A stretch of DNA of 64,000 nucleotides, from the NCBI GenBank assembly GCA_001899305.1, contig MKWL01000001.1, positions 558,001-622,000 on the forward strand, in the 5' to 3' direction. A program made the position numbers and the translations under genes. This DNA is from Thiobacillus sp. 0-1251 (GTDB lineage: Bacteria; Pseudomonadota; Gammaproteobacteria; Burkholderiales; Thiobacillaceae). Each line of letters opens with the position of its first letter. The first letter of the stretch is position 1. The notes under the pieces were generated by a model that did no database searches, was not told where the DNA came from, and worked only from the letters and a program-made list of their open reading frames with translations. Positions 19,801 through 28,742 of the stretch are shown here, piece by piece.

Positions 19801-19969
19801 TGCGGGTCTGCTGCCGATTCTTCTGGGCCAGGGCGCAGGGACGGACGTGATGAAGCGCATCGCCGCTCCGCTGGTCGGCGGCATGGTATCGGCCGCCCTT
19901 CTGTCGCTGATCCTGATTCCGGTCGCCTATGCGTATTGGCATGAAAAAAAGCTGCCACCCGGCCGCTGA
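16856..19969 (+). CDS. cusA: CusA-type heavy-metal efflux RND transporter
   Basis: 1037 residues, full length for the HME-RND family. The N-terminus [24 protein letters not shown] is the first membrane helix. The proton-relay helix contains [31 protein letters not shown], and the periplasmic Met-rich metal site region includes [23 protein letters not shown] and [11 protein letters not shown], as in CusA. This favours Cu(I)/Ag(I) as substrate over Zn/Co/Cd. It forms an operon with cusB, 14 bases apart. The two copper-oxidase genes just upstream support a copper-handling role. Confidence 0.92.
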   Translation: [1037 protein letters not shown]

Positions 19970-19986
19970 GCCGGAAGCCCGTTTTC

Positions 19987-20994
19987 TCAGACCGGACAGC
20001 TCGGCCCTGTCGGATTGCTCGCCACCCAGAAATCGTGGCCTTTGCTCAGGAATTCGTCCCACGGCAGGTAATGCGAGCCGTCGCACGAGAAGGTGAGGCC
20101 GACCATGCCGTTGAAGATGTTGAGCGAACCCGCACGCAGGTAGAAGGTTTCGTCCATGAAGCGCAGCGCGCGCAGGGTGTCCAGGACCGGGCGTATCTTG
20201 TCCTTGGGCACCACCGCATCGTCCGGGTAGGGGCGGCGCGGATAACTGAGACAGGTGTCGGGGTCGGTCAACGCGTCGATATCCAGCAGACGGTAGCGAT
20301 AAGGGTCGTCGACCAGCCAGATTGTGGCGCGGCTGCTGGAGAAGTGCAGCTTGCCGTGGAACACGCCGCGGTCGGTCATCAGTTCCTCCATCACGCCCAG
20401 CACGGTATCGAGGCTTAGATCCATCTGGCTGTCGCTACGGGTCTGATGGAATACCGCGCCGCGGATGGCCGGGTCGCCCTTGATCTGCCGCCAGTCGGTG
20501 GGCTCGTTGTAGAGCTTGGCGGTGATCGGCAGGTCGCGCAGGTCAAAATCGGCACCGACGAAACCGAGCACCTGGTCGTCGTCGTCGCGCACGATCTGGA
20601 TCGCGGTCAGCGATGGCCGCCTGGCCCGCAGGCTGATGTAGGCCTGCGACAGGAGGAAACCCTGGTTCGGTACCGCTTCGTTCATGTAGGGGCGATCGGA
20701 GCGGTCGCGTCCGTAGTCCGTCTCGATCAGGCCGGCATGACTGATGTTGTCGCTGAGTTGGAGGGCGCGGGTGTCCAGCGCGTACATGTACTTGCAGGCG
20801 GGCAGTCCGTTCAGTGCGTGCGTCAGCGCGGCGTTGAGGCCGGCCCGGCTGGGCCAGACCCGGCTGCACGCTTGCGCCGCCAGCGCCAGCGGTTCGCGCA
20901 ACATGTTGGCGAGGGCGTTGCGTTGCTGGGCGACACTTTCGGCCAGCGTGGACGGCGTGGACAGGGGCGATCGGTCCGGGATGATGATGTGCAT
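19987..20994 (-). CDS. PDC/Cache sensor-domain protein without membrane or output domain
   Basis: 335 residues with the pattern of a PDC (PhoQ-DcuS-CitA-like) ligand-binding domain. The landmarks are a N-terminal helix with ALANMLREPLALAAQACSR, YMYALDTRALQLSDNI, DRSDRPYMNEAVPNQGFLLSQAYISLRARRPSLTAIQIV, then VLGFVGADFDLRDLP. No signal peptide, transmembrane helix, kinase, GGDEF or HAMP part is visible, so it appears to be a free-standing cytosolic sensor-like protein. Similar stand-alone proteins occur in other proteobacteria. The ligand and partner are unknown. It is next to, and co-oriented with, the HAD phosphatase. Confidence 0.75.
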   Translation of the reverse strand: MHIIIPDRSPLSTPSTLAESVAQQRNALANMLREPLALAAQACSRVWPSRAGLNAALTHALNGLPACKYMYALDTRALQLSDNISHAGLIETDYGRDRSDRPYMNEAVPNQGFLLSQAYISLRARRPSLTAIQIVRDDDDQVLGFVGADFDLRDLPITAKLYNEPTDWRQIKGDPAIRGAVFHQTRSDSQMDLSLDTVLGVMEELMTDRGVFHGKLHFSSSRATIWLVDDPYRYRLLDIDALTDPDTCLSYPRRPYPDDAVVPKDKIRPVLDTLRALRFMDETFYLRAGSLNIFNGMVGLTFSCDGSHYLPWDEFLSKGHDFWVASNPTGPSCPV

Positions 20995-21005
20995 GCGTGT
21001 GTAGC

Positions 21006-21698
21006 CTATGGGTGCATGTGTCCTTGCAGGGACGGAGGGCGTAGCGAGATCACCGGCCAGTTCCTGGCTTCGGCGTGCGCGCGCAGCGTGGCATCGGGGT
21101 CGACGGCAACGGGATGCCGGACTTTCTCCAGCAGCGGCAGGTCGTTGAGCGAGTCACTGTAGAACCAGCTGGTGCTGAGGCAATCCAGCCGCGTGCCGTG
21201 GGCTTCAAGAAACTGTTCGAGACGGACCACCTTGCCTTCGCGGAAACACGGCGTGCCGGCGACTTCGCCGGTGAAGCGGCCGTCGATTTCCTCGGGGTCG
21301 GTGGCGATCAGGTGCGGAATCCCGAATTCCTTCGCGATCGGCCCGGTGACGAAGCTGTTGGTAGCTGTGATGATGGCGACCAGGTCGGCTTCGTTAAGTT
21401 GCTTGTTCACCAGATCGCGCGCGGCCTGGGTGATCATCGGCCGGATGCGCGTCTCCATGTATTCGGCATGCCAGGCGTCGAGTTGCGCGCGCGTATGGGT
21501 GGCAAGCGGCCGCAGGGCGAAGGCGAGGAAGGCATAGATGTCGAGCTGCCCGGCCTTGTAGTCTTCGTAGAAGGCGCGGTTCTTGGCTTCGTAGTGCGCG
21601 CCGTCGACCACGCCCTTGGCGATGAGGAACTGCCCCCATTCGTAGTCGGAGTCGCCGGCGAGCAGGGTGTTGTCGAGATCGAATAGGACGAGATTCAT
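21006..21698 (-). CDS. HAD-superfamily subfamily IB phosphatase (SerB/CicA-like)
   Basis: 230 residues from ATG 21698; a longer frame upstream overlaps the preceding gene and was rejected. HAD motif I is FDLDNTLLAGDSD, motif II ITATN, motif III includes CFREGK, and motif IV is YSDSLNDLPLL. The domain layout is that of subfamily IB phosphoserine-phosphatase-like hydrolases. Many beta- and gammaproteobacteria carry this short form apart from SerB. The substrate is uncertain (phosphoserine or another small phosphate ester). Confidence 0.85.
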   Translation of the reverse strand: MNLVLFDLDNTLLAGDSDYEWGQFLIAKGVVDGAHYEAKNRAFYEDYKAGQLDIYAFLAFALRPLATHTRAQLDAWHAEYMETRIRPMITQAARDLVNKQLNEADLVAIITATNSFVTGPIAKEFGIPHLIATDPEEIDGRFTGEVAGTPCFREGKVVRLEQFLEAHGTRLDCLSTSWFYSDSLNDLPLLEKVRHPVAVDPDATLRAHAEARNWPVISLRPPSLQGHMHP

Positions 21699-21732
21699 CG
21701 GATAGACGTTAGCAGGTTCAAATGACAGGAAT

Positions 21733-22407
21733 TCAGGCGCGCGGGGCTTGACCGCGGTCGAGCCAGAATTCGCGCAGTTCGTAGGCGCCCCAGACGGCGA
21801 GGGCGACATGGTCTTCGCGGCGGATGGCTCGCTCTTCAGGGCTGAGTTCGTCGAGCGGTGCGGCCAGCACGTAGAATGGGTCGAGCACCTCGTCGACGAA
21901 GGCTTCGTCCTTGCTGTCCACGGGTAAGTTCCAGTCGTCTTCCCAGTGTTCCACGACCAGCAGAAAGCCGGCGGCCCACAACTGGGCATAGGGCGGGATG
22001 CCGGCCGCCTTCAAGCGTCCGGCTTCGGCGGGCGGCAGCTCGGCCAGCAGCCCGTTCCAGTCCATGATCAGCGGGGACAGCGCCCTGGGGTCGGTGAGGT
22101 CTTCGATCGGGGCGGCCAGCGCACGGGCAATCTCGTTGCGTCGGCGATCGAACAGCGCCAGGAACCGTACCATGTCGGCCTCGTCCTCGAATATCGCATC
22201 CAGACCGTCGTCGCGATCGAACAGCACCGGAAAGTATTCTTCGGCCGGGATGGCGCGCGGACTGCAGGCCAGCGCGGTGATGAAGCCGTCCAGGCCTTCG
22301 AGCGAGACCGGGACGTCGGTGCGCTCGTCGATGAGATCGACCAGATCGGCCAGGGCATCGATCTCGTCGTCGCTCAGCCGGGTGTGGGGGGATGGGGGTG
22401 CGGACAT
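21733..22407 (-). CDS. UPF0149 (YecA/YgfB-like) family protein
   Basis: 224 residues from the ATG at 22407. The signature is LEGLDGFITALACSPRAIPAEEYFPVLF, typical of YecA/YgfB-type UPF0149 proteins. Here the C-terminal SEC-C zinc motif found in YecA is missing. Acidic and helical. No defined activity. It lies 34 bases upstream of the HAD gene and is divergent from the membrane protein gene at 22460. Confidence 0.85.
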   Translation of the reverse strand: MSAPPSPHTRLSDDEIDALADLVDLIDERTDVPVSLEGLDGFITALACSPRAIPAEEYFPVLFDRDDGLDAIFEDEADMVRFLALFDRRRNEIARALAAPIEDLTDPRALSPLIMDWNGLLAELPPAEAGRLKAAGIPPYAQLWAAGFLLVVEHWEDDWNLPVDSKDEAFVDEVLDPFYVLAAPLDELSPEERAIRREDHVALAVWGAYELREFWLDRGQAPRA

Positions 22408-22459
22408 GGTCTGGGCTCGAAGTAAGGGTTCGGATCCGCGCATCGCGTAAAATCCGCCT

Positions 22460-23143
22460 ATGAATTTTAACGCGCTGGGCCAGTCCGCATCACTGTTGCC
22501 CGTATCCTTTTATCTGGTCGGCTGGCTGGGTTTGGCTTTTCTGGCCTGGCGCTGGTTGATGTCGGGCGACTGGCGCAGGCTGGCCGAGCCGTCGAGACTG
22601 AACCTTTTCCTTGGCGCCACGGTGGCCGTGCTGGCCTTGTGGCAGATCCGCACGGGCGTCAAACCCGGGCTGGCATTCCATCTGTACGGACTGGCGGCAT
22701 TGACGCTGATGTTCGGCTTCTGGCGCGCCACGTTCTCCGGTGTGCTGGTCCTGCTGGCGAACGCGGCATTCGGGCATGGCAGCTGGGAGGCATTGGGTGC
22801 GGATGCGCTGCTGATGGCGGCATTGCCAGCGGGCGTGAGCTGGAACGTCTATCGATTTGTCGAGCGCCGTTTGCCGAATCACTTTTTCATCTACGTGCTG
22901 GGCAATGGTTTTTTCGGCGCCGCGCTTTCGGTGGCGATGATCGGCGTGACGACCACGGCGCTGATGGCGCTGGCCGGGGTGTATCCGCTCGATTATCTGC
23001 TTGCCCAGTACACGCCATATGCCACGGTATTGATCAGCTGGGCGGAGGCATTCTCGACCGGCATGGCGGTGACGATGATGGCGGTCTATCGCCCTGCCTG
23101 GCTGGAAACCTTCGATGACGCCAAATATATCCAGAACAAGTAG
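22460..23143 (+). CDS. CbiM-superfamily (ECF transporter-like) integral membrane protein
   Basis: 227 residues with about six hydrophobic helices. The central region (GLAFHLYGLAALTLMFGFWRATFSGVLVLLANAAFGHGSWEALGADALLMAALPAGVSW) resembles the substrate-binding subunits of energy-coupling-factor metal transporters. No N-terminal His metal motif of true CbiM/NikM is visible and no ATPase gene is adjacent, so a transport role is only a family-based suggestion. The hrpA frame starts within its end. Confidence 0.65.
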   Translation: MNFNALGQSASLLPVSFYLVGWLGLAFLAWRWLMSGDWRRLAEPSRLNLFLGATVAVLALWQIRTGVKPGLAFHLYGLAALTLMFGFWRATFSGVLVLLANAAFGHGSWEALGADALLMAALPAGVSWNVYRFVERRLPNHFFIYVLGNGFFGAALSVAMIGVTTTALMALAGVYPLDYLLAQYTPYATVLISWAEAFSTGMAVTMMAVYRPAWLETFDDAKYIQNK

Positions 23144-26100
23144 TCCCTTGCATATCAGCTATCCCGACCTGCCGGTCAGCCAGCGTCGCGACGACATACT
23201 CGCGGCGCTGCAGAAACACCGCGTGCTGATCCTGTGCGGCGAGACCGGCTCGGGCAAGACCACGCAGATACCCAAGATGTGCCTGGAGGCCCGGCTTGGA
23301 TTAGAGGCGGCGAGGCCAGGCAGGCTGATCGGCTGCACCCAGCCGCGCCGCATCGCCGCGCGCTCGGTGGCGGCGCGCATCGCACAGGAACTGGGCAGCG
23401 AACTCGGCGGCCGGGTCGGCTACAAGGTGCGCTTCACCGACACCGTGCGCCACGACACCGCGATCAAGGTGATGACCGACGGCATCCTGCTGGCCGAGAG
23501 CCAGGGCGACCCGCTCTTGAGCCGCTACGACACGATCATCATCGACGAGGCGCACGAGCGCAGCCTCAACATCGATTTCCTGCTGGGCTACCTGAAGACG
23601 CTGGTGGAAAAGCGCAGTGACTTGCGCGTGGTGATCACCTCGGCCACCATCGACGCCGAGCGTTTCTCGAAGCATTTCGACGACGCCCCGGTGATCGAGG
23701 TATCGGGGCGCACCTACCCGGTGGAAATCCGCTGGCGGCCGATCGAACGCGAGGAGCCGGCGACGCCGGCCAGGGGCGAACGCGAGAAGAAGGACAAGGA
23801 TGCGCCCGACCTGATTGCCGCTATCCTCGATGCCACCGACGAGTTGGCGCGGGTGGGTCCTGGTGACATCCTGGTCTTTCTGCCGGGCGAGCGCGAGATC
23901 CGCGACACTGCCGAGGCCCTCAGGAAGCACCATCCCCCGGGCACCGAAATTCTGCCGCTGTTTTCCCGGCTGTCGGTGGCCGAGCAGGACGCGATCTTCA
24001 AGCCCACGAGCGCGCTGCGCCGAATCGTGCTCGCCACCAACGTGGCCGAGACCTCGCTCACCGTGCCCGGCATCCGCTACGTGATCGATCCCGGCACCGC
24101 GCGGGTGAAGCGCTATTCGGCGCGCAACAAGGTCGAACAGTTGCTGATCGAGAAGGTGTCGCAGGCCTCGGCCAACCAGCGCGCCGGGCGCTGCGGCCGC
24201 GTGGCCGACGGCGTCTGCATCCGCCTCTACGACGAGGTCGACTTTGGCAACCGTCCAAGATTCACCGATCCCGAGCTGCTGCGCTCGTCGCTGGCGGGCG
24301 TCATCCTGCGCATGAAGTCGCTCGGCCTCGGCGAGGTGGTCGGCTTCCCGTTCATCGACCCGCCGAGTTCCCGACTCGTCACCGACGGCTACCAGTTGCT
24401 GGCCGAATTGCATGCGCTCGACGAGCAGGGGCAATTGACCAAGATCGGTACCCAACTCGCCAGGCTGCCGCTCGATCCACGTATTGCACGCATGCTGCTG
24501 GCGGCGGAGCAGCAGCGCTGCGTGCGCGAGGTACTGATCATCGCCAGCGCGTTGTCGGTACAGGATCCCCGCGACCGCCCGATGGAGCGCGCGCAGGCCG
24601 CCGACGAGAAGCACAAGCTATTCGCCGACGAGCGTTCCGACTTCATGGGCTGGCTCAAGCTGTGGCGCTGGTACGAGGAGCAGGTGCAGCACAAGAAAAC
24701 CAACCGCCAACTGCAGGCGCTGCTGCAGGACCATTTCCTGTCGCCGCGTCGGATGCGCGAATGGCGCGACATTCATGGCCAGCTGCATGCGCAGGTGAGC
24801 GAACTGGGCCTGCGCGAGAACGACAAGGACGCCGGCTACGATGCCATCCATCAGGCACTGCTGACCGGCCTGCTCGGTAACATCGGCTTCAAGTCGGATG
24901 ACGCCAAGGCGCGGCCCAAGCCGGGCGAGGGCAACTACCAGGGTGCGCGCGGCATCAAACTGTCGATCCACCCTGGCTCGGCGCTGGCAAAAAAAGGACC
25001 AAAGTGGATCATGGCCGCCGAGCTGACCGACACCGGCCGCCTGCTCGCGCGCACCGTCGCCGAAGTGCGCCCGGAATGGATCGAGAGCGCGGGTCGTCAT
25101 CTGCTGACGCGCATGACCATCGAACCGCACTGGGAAAAGGACGGCGCCCGCGTGGTGGCATTCGAACGCGTGAGTTTGTACGGCATCACCTTGGTGGCGC
25201 GGCGCAAGATCCACTACGGTCCCATCGACCCCGAACTGTCGCGTGAACTGTTCATCCGCGGCGCGCTGGTGGCGGGCGAATATGACACGCGCGCGCCGTG
25301 GTTTGCGCACAATCGCGCACTGATCAAGGAGATCGAGGATCTCGAGCACAAGGCGCGAAAGTCCGGCGTGTGGCTCGACGAGGAACGCATCTTCCGCGTG
25401 TTCGATGCACGCGTGCCGCAAGGTCTCCACAATGGCGCGGCGTTCGAGTCTTGGCGTGCCGAGGCCGAGACCGCCAACCCTAAAATCCTGTTCCTTCAGC
25501 GCGAGGACATCCTCGGCGAGGGGCTCGGTGCCGACCACACGTTGTTTCCCGAGACGATGGCGGTCGATGGCGTGACATGCAAGCTGAAATACCGCTTCGA
25601 GCCGGGCCATGCGCTCGACGGCGTCACGCTCAAGTTGCCGCTGTACCTGCTCAACCGCATCGAAGCCGCGCAGATCGACTGGCTGGTGCCCGGGCTGATC
25701 AGGGAAAAACTCACCGCATTGCTGAAATGCCTGCCCAAGGACAAGCGCCGTCCTCTGATTCCGCTGCCCGACACGGTGACTGCGTTTCTGGGTGTGGCGA
25801 AGCCGGGTGAGCGGACGCTGACCGAGGCGTTGGCAGCCTATATCCGCAAGAAAACCGGCGCCGATATTCACCCCGATGAATGGAAGTGCGAACTGCCGGC
25901 GCATCTGAAAATGAACGTGAGCGTGATCGACGACAGCGGACAGGAACTCGCCAGCGGGCGCGATCTGGCCGTGCTGCGCCAGCAGCTGGGCGGCGCGGCG
26001 CGTATCACCTATGGCGGCGGTGCCGAGAACAGCGAATTCGAGCGCACCGGGCTGACCGAGTGGAATTTCGGCGACCTGCCCGCGCAGGTGAAATTCAGGC

Positions 26101-26906
26101 GCGGCGGGCGCGAGCTGATGGGCTATCCGGCGCTGGTCGACAACGGCGAGAGTGTCGACCTGCGGCTTCTCGATGCGGCAGACGTGGCCGAAAGCGAAAC
26201 GCGGCGGGGTGTCGTGCGGCTGTTGCGCATCGCGCTGGCGGCGCAGTTCAAGCAGCTCGACAAGGACCTGGCGCGCGAAACCACGCTGGCGCTGAAATTC
26301 CGCAGCTTCGGCAGCCCCGAGCAGTTGCGCGCCGCGCTCATCGATGCGATCGCCATCCGCGCACTGCTGGGCGACGACGACACGCCGCGCGACGGGAAAA
26401 CCTTTGACAAGCAGAAGGAGCGCGCCAAGCCCAGAATCGCTGTGGTGAAGCAGGCGCTGCTGCGCGACAGTGCGGAAATTCTCGACCTGCATGCACAGGT
26501 GGCGGCACGCTTGAATGCCAAGCCGCAGTTCACCGCGGTGATGCGCGACGAAACCGCGCATCTCGCTGCGCTGGTGCCGGCGGACTTCATCACAGCCACG
26601 CCGTGGGCGCATTTGAAGGACTTGCCGCGTTATCTGCGCGGCATTCTCAAGCGGCTGGAAAAACTGCCTGCAGCCGAGCAGCGCGACGCGCGCAGCATGG
26701 CTGGCGTGCTGACGCTGCAGAACAAATACCTGGCGCGGCGAGGCCAGGTGATAGGCACGGCATCCGCCGCACTGGACGATTTCCGCTGGCAGCTGGAGGA
26801 ATTGCGAATATCGCTCTTTGCCCAGGAACTGAAAACCCCGTATCCGGTATCGGTGAAACGACTCGACAAGCTGTGGGACGAGCTTGCCAGGCAGCCCCTG
26901 AATTAA
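23115..26906 (+). CDS. hrpA: ATP-dependent RNA helicase HrpA (DEAH box)
   Basis: 1263 residues from the ATG at 23115, which overlaps the previous gene by 29 bases. A TTG at 23148, just after that gene ends, is a possible alternative start. Helicase motifs are Walker A GETGSGKTTQ, DEAH in IIDEAHERSLN, SAT in VITSATIDAERF, and motif VI in ANQRAGRCGRVADG. The OB-fold and the long C-terminal DUF3418 region specific to bacterial HrpA follow. E. coli HrpA is linked to mRNA processing and rescue of stalled ribosomes. Confidence 0.95.
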   Translation: MTPNISRTSSPLHISYPDLPVSQRRDDILAALQKHRVLILCGETGSGKTTQIPKMCLEARLGLEAARPGRLIGCTQPRRIAARSVAARIAQELGSELGGRVGYKVRFTDTVRHDTAIKVMTDGILLAESQGDPLLSRYDTIIIDEAHERSLNIDFLLGYLKTLVEKRSDLRVVITSATIDAERFSKHFDDAPVIEVSGRTYPVEIRWRPIEREEPATPARGEREKKDKDAPDLIAAILDATDELARVGPGDILVFLPGEREIRDTAEALRKHHPPGTEILPLFSRLSVAEQDAIFKPTSALRRIVLATNVAETSLTVPGIRYVIDPGTARVKRYSARNKVEQLLIEKVSQASANQRAGRCGRVADGVCIRLYDEVDFGNRPRFTDPELLRSSLAGVILRMKSLGLGEVVGFPFIDPPSSRLVTDGYQLLAELHALDEQGQLTKIGTQLARLPLDPRIARMLLAAEQQRCVREVLIIASALSVQDPRDRPMERAQAADEKHKLFADERSDFMGWLKLWRWYEEQVQHKKTNRQLQALLQDHFLSPRRMREWRDIHGQLHAQVSELGLRENDKDAGYDAIHQALLTGLLGNIGFKSDDAKARPKPGEGNYQGARGIKLSIHPGSALAKKGPKWIMAAELTDTGRLLARTVAEVRPEWIESAGRHLLTRMTIEPHWEKDGARVVAFERVSLYGITLVARRKIHYGPIDPELSRELFIRGALVAGEYDTRAPWFAHNRALIKEIEDLEHKARKSGVWLDEERIFRVFDARVPQGLHNGAAFESWRAEAETANPKILFLQREDILGEGLGADHTLFPETMAVDGVTCKLKYRFEPGHALDGVTLKLPLYLLNRIEAAQIDWLVPGLIREKLTALLKCLPKDKRRPLIPLPDTVTAFLGVAKPGERTLTEALAAYIRKKTGADIHPDEWKCELPAHLKMNVSVIDDSGQELASGRDLAVLRQQLGGAARITYGGGAENSEFERTGLTEWNFGDLPAQVKFRRGGRELMGYPALVDNGESVDLRLLDAADVAESETRRGVVRLLRIALAAQFKQLDKDLARETTLALKFRSFGSPEQLRAALIDAIAIRALLGDDDTPRDGKTFDKQKERAKPRIAVVKQALLRDSAEILDLHAQVAARLNAKPQFTAVMRDETAHLAALVPADFITATPWAHLKDLPRYLRGILKRLEKLPAAEQRDARSMAGVLTLQNKYLARRGQVIGTASAALDDFRWQLEELRISLFAQELKTPYPVSVKRLDKLWDELARQPLN

Positions 26907-26919
26907 GTAGGGTGCGGGT

Positions 26920-27495
26920 ATGAGCGAACGTGTATTCAATCTGCCGAACGTCATCACCCTGCTGCGCCTGGCTGCGGTGCCGATCGTGGGCTGGCTGATC
27001 CTGCAGCAGCGTTGGGAGGCCGCGTGCTGGTTGTTTCTCGCCGCTGCGATATCGGACGGCATCGATGGTCTGCTGGCGCGCTGGCTCAAACAGATGACCC
27101 AGCTCGGCGCCGCGCTCGATACCGTTGCCGACAAGGCATTGGGCGTTGTGACGCTGGTCATGCTGACGCAGGCGGGTGCAATCCCGCTGTGGGTGACGCT
27201 GGCGATCCTGTTGCGCGACAGCATCATCGTGCTGGGTGCGTTGAGCTATCGCGGCCTGGCGGGGCACTTGGATATCCACCCGACCTGGCTCGGCAAGACG
27301 CACATGTTTGCGGAACTGTCGTTGCTGTCGCTGGTGTTGGGCGGACTGGCCGGGCTGCTGTCGCTGGACGACTGGCTGCATGCTCTGTTCGTCGCCGTCT
27401 TCATCATCGCCGTGGCTTCCGGCGTGCAGTATGTGTGGATATGGGGCGCCAAGGCGCGGCGCGAACGCGAGGCGATTCGTCTGAGACCGCGCTGA
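26920..27495 (+). CDS. CDP-alcohol phosphatidyltransferase family protein (PgsA-like)
   Basis: 191 residues, membrane-embedded. The family signature DG-x2-AR-x8-G-x3-D-x3-D is complete (DGIDGLLARWLKQMTQLGAALDTVADK, read from its second DG). The size and N-terminus (FNLPNVITLLRLAAVPIVGWLI) resemble phosphatidylglycerophosphate synthase. The other CDP-alcohol transferase in the window is the clear PssA at 38344. It lies 13 bases after hrpA. Confidence 0.85.
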   Translation: MSERVFNLPNVITLLRLAAVPIVGWLILQQRWEAACWLFLAAAISDGIDGLLARWLKQMTQLGAALDTVADKALGVVTLVMLTQAGAIPLWVTLAILLRDSIIVLGALSYRGLAGHLDIHPTWLGKTHMFAELSLLSLVLGGLAGLLSLDDWLHALFVAVFIIAVASGVQYVWIWGAKARREREAIRLRPR

Positions 27496-27500
27496 TTCCT

Positions 27501-28742
27501 TTACTGGAATGGCAGGCGGCTCTGACGCTCTGATTCGCTGCCGGATTTGACCTGGTACATGGCCGCGTCGGCCGCGCGGATCAAGGCATCTTCGTCGCTG
27601 CCGTCGTCAGGATAGAGCGCCTGGCCGATGCTGGCGTCGATCTCCAGGTGCAGATCGTCGAAGCGGGTGGTATGCGCCAGACTCTGTTCGATCTTGAGGG
27701 CGGCGGCAATGCAGTCCTGGCGTCCCTGGACACCTTCCAGCAACACCACGAACTCGTCTCCACCCAGGCGCGCGACCGAATCGGATTCGCGTACGCAATC
27801 CTTCAATCTTTGCGCCACTGCCACCAGCACGGCATCGCCGACGTGATGGCCGTGGCGGTCGTTGATGTCCTTGAAGCGGTCCATGTCCAGGTACAGGATC
27901 CCGACCTTGCCGCCATAGCGCAGGGCATGGCGGATTGCCTGCTGCAGCCGGTCATAGAACAGACGCCTGTTGGCCAGGCCGGTCAGGGGATCGTGGGTGG
28001 CCTCTTCGCGCAGCGCAGCACGTGACTGTTCCAGTTCTTCCATCTGGTCGTGTATTCGTTGCGACTTCAGTTTGATCTTGCGTGTCGTCTGCCACGCGAT
28101 CAGCAGCGCCAGCGTGATGGCCGCGAGACCGAAGGCCAGCGTGAGATATAGCGCATGTCGGTAGGTCTGCTGCGCCTGCTTCTGGGCAGCCAGGTTGGCC
28201 CTCTGGTAGGCCGTGCGCATCGTGGCCAGTTGCTGGTTGAACTGTTCCTGAAGGGGAATGGCTTCGTGTACCAACACCTGGCGTGCCATAAGATACTGAT
28301 TGGCATGAAGCAGGTCGATCAGGTGTTCCTGTACTGTCCGGATCCGCATGATCAGCTGCGTCTGGGCATCGAAGTTGCGCTGCTCGGTGGGGGTGAGCCC
28401 CAGCTCACGCAGCGAGTTTCGCCCTTGCATGACAAGAAAGCCTGCATGGTTGAATCGCAGGAAGTGGGCGTCGCGTTCGAAAGGGTCGTCGGCCAGCACC
28501 ATGCGGAACAGGCTGTCAGTGCGGATGTGCGCCGCCACCTGGGTTTGCGTGATGAGGTCGATCTTGCGATTGTGAAGTTCGACCACGATGTTCAATTGCC
28601 TGCCCAGCGCCTTGAGTTGGAACAGACCGTTGAACAAAAGACCGCAGATCAACGCGATCAGGGCGATAAAGGCGGTTCCGATAAGAGGGGAAAACCCTCT
28701 CTGTATAGGGCTGGGCTTCGTGGGCGGAGAAGGGTTAGCCAC
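27501..28742 (-). CDS. membrane diguanylate cyclase with periplasmic four-helix sensor
   Basis: 413 residues from a GTG at 28742 that overlaps the bcp stop. An ATG at 28799 would overlap bcp by 65 bases. A membrane helix (about 22-45) and a periplasmic helical-bundle domain of about 150 residues come first. A second membrane helix (LTLAFGLAAITLALLIAW), a short coiled segment and a C-terminal GGDEF domain follow. The catalytic motif GGDEF is intact and an RxxD inhibitory site (RESD) lies five residues before it. It likely senses an extracellular cue and makes c-di-GMP. Confidence 0.88.
   Translation of the reverse strand: MANPSPPTKPSPIQRGFSPLIGTAFIALIALICGLLFNGLFQLKALGRQLNIVVELHNRKIDLITQTQVAAHIRTDSLFRMVLADDPFERDAHFLRFNHAGFLVMQGRNSLRELGLTPTEQRNFDAQTQLIMRIRTVQEHLIDLLHANQYLMARQVLVHEAIPLQEQFNQQLATMRTAYQRANLAAQKQAQQTYRHALYLTLAFGLAAITLALLIAWQTTRKIKLKSQRIHDQMEELEQSRAALREEATHDPLTGLANRRLFYDRLQQAIRHALRYGGKVGILYLDMDRFKDINDRHGHHVGDAVLVAVAQRLKDCVRESDSVARLGGDEFVVLLEGVQGRQDCIAAALKIEQSLAHTTRFDDLHLEIDASIGQALYPDDGSDEDALIRAADAAMYQVKSGSESERQSRLPFQ

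Noticed and set aside
27501-28742. Chemoreceptor (MCP) identity suggested by the periplasmic helical bundle
   Set aside because: No cytoplasmic methyl-accepting hairpin exists; the output domain is GGDEF.
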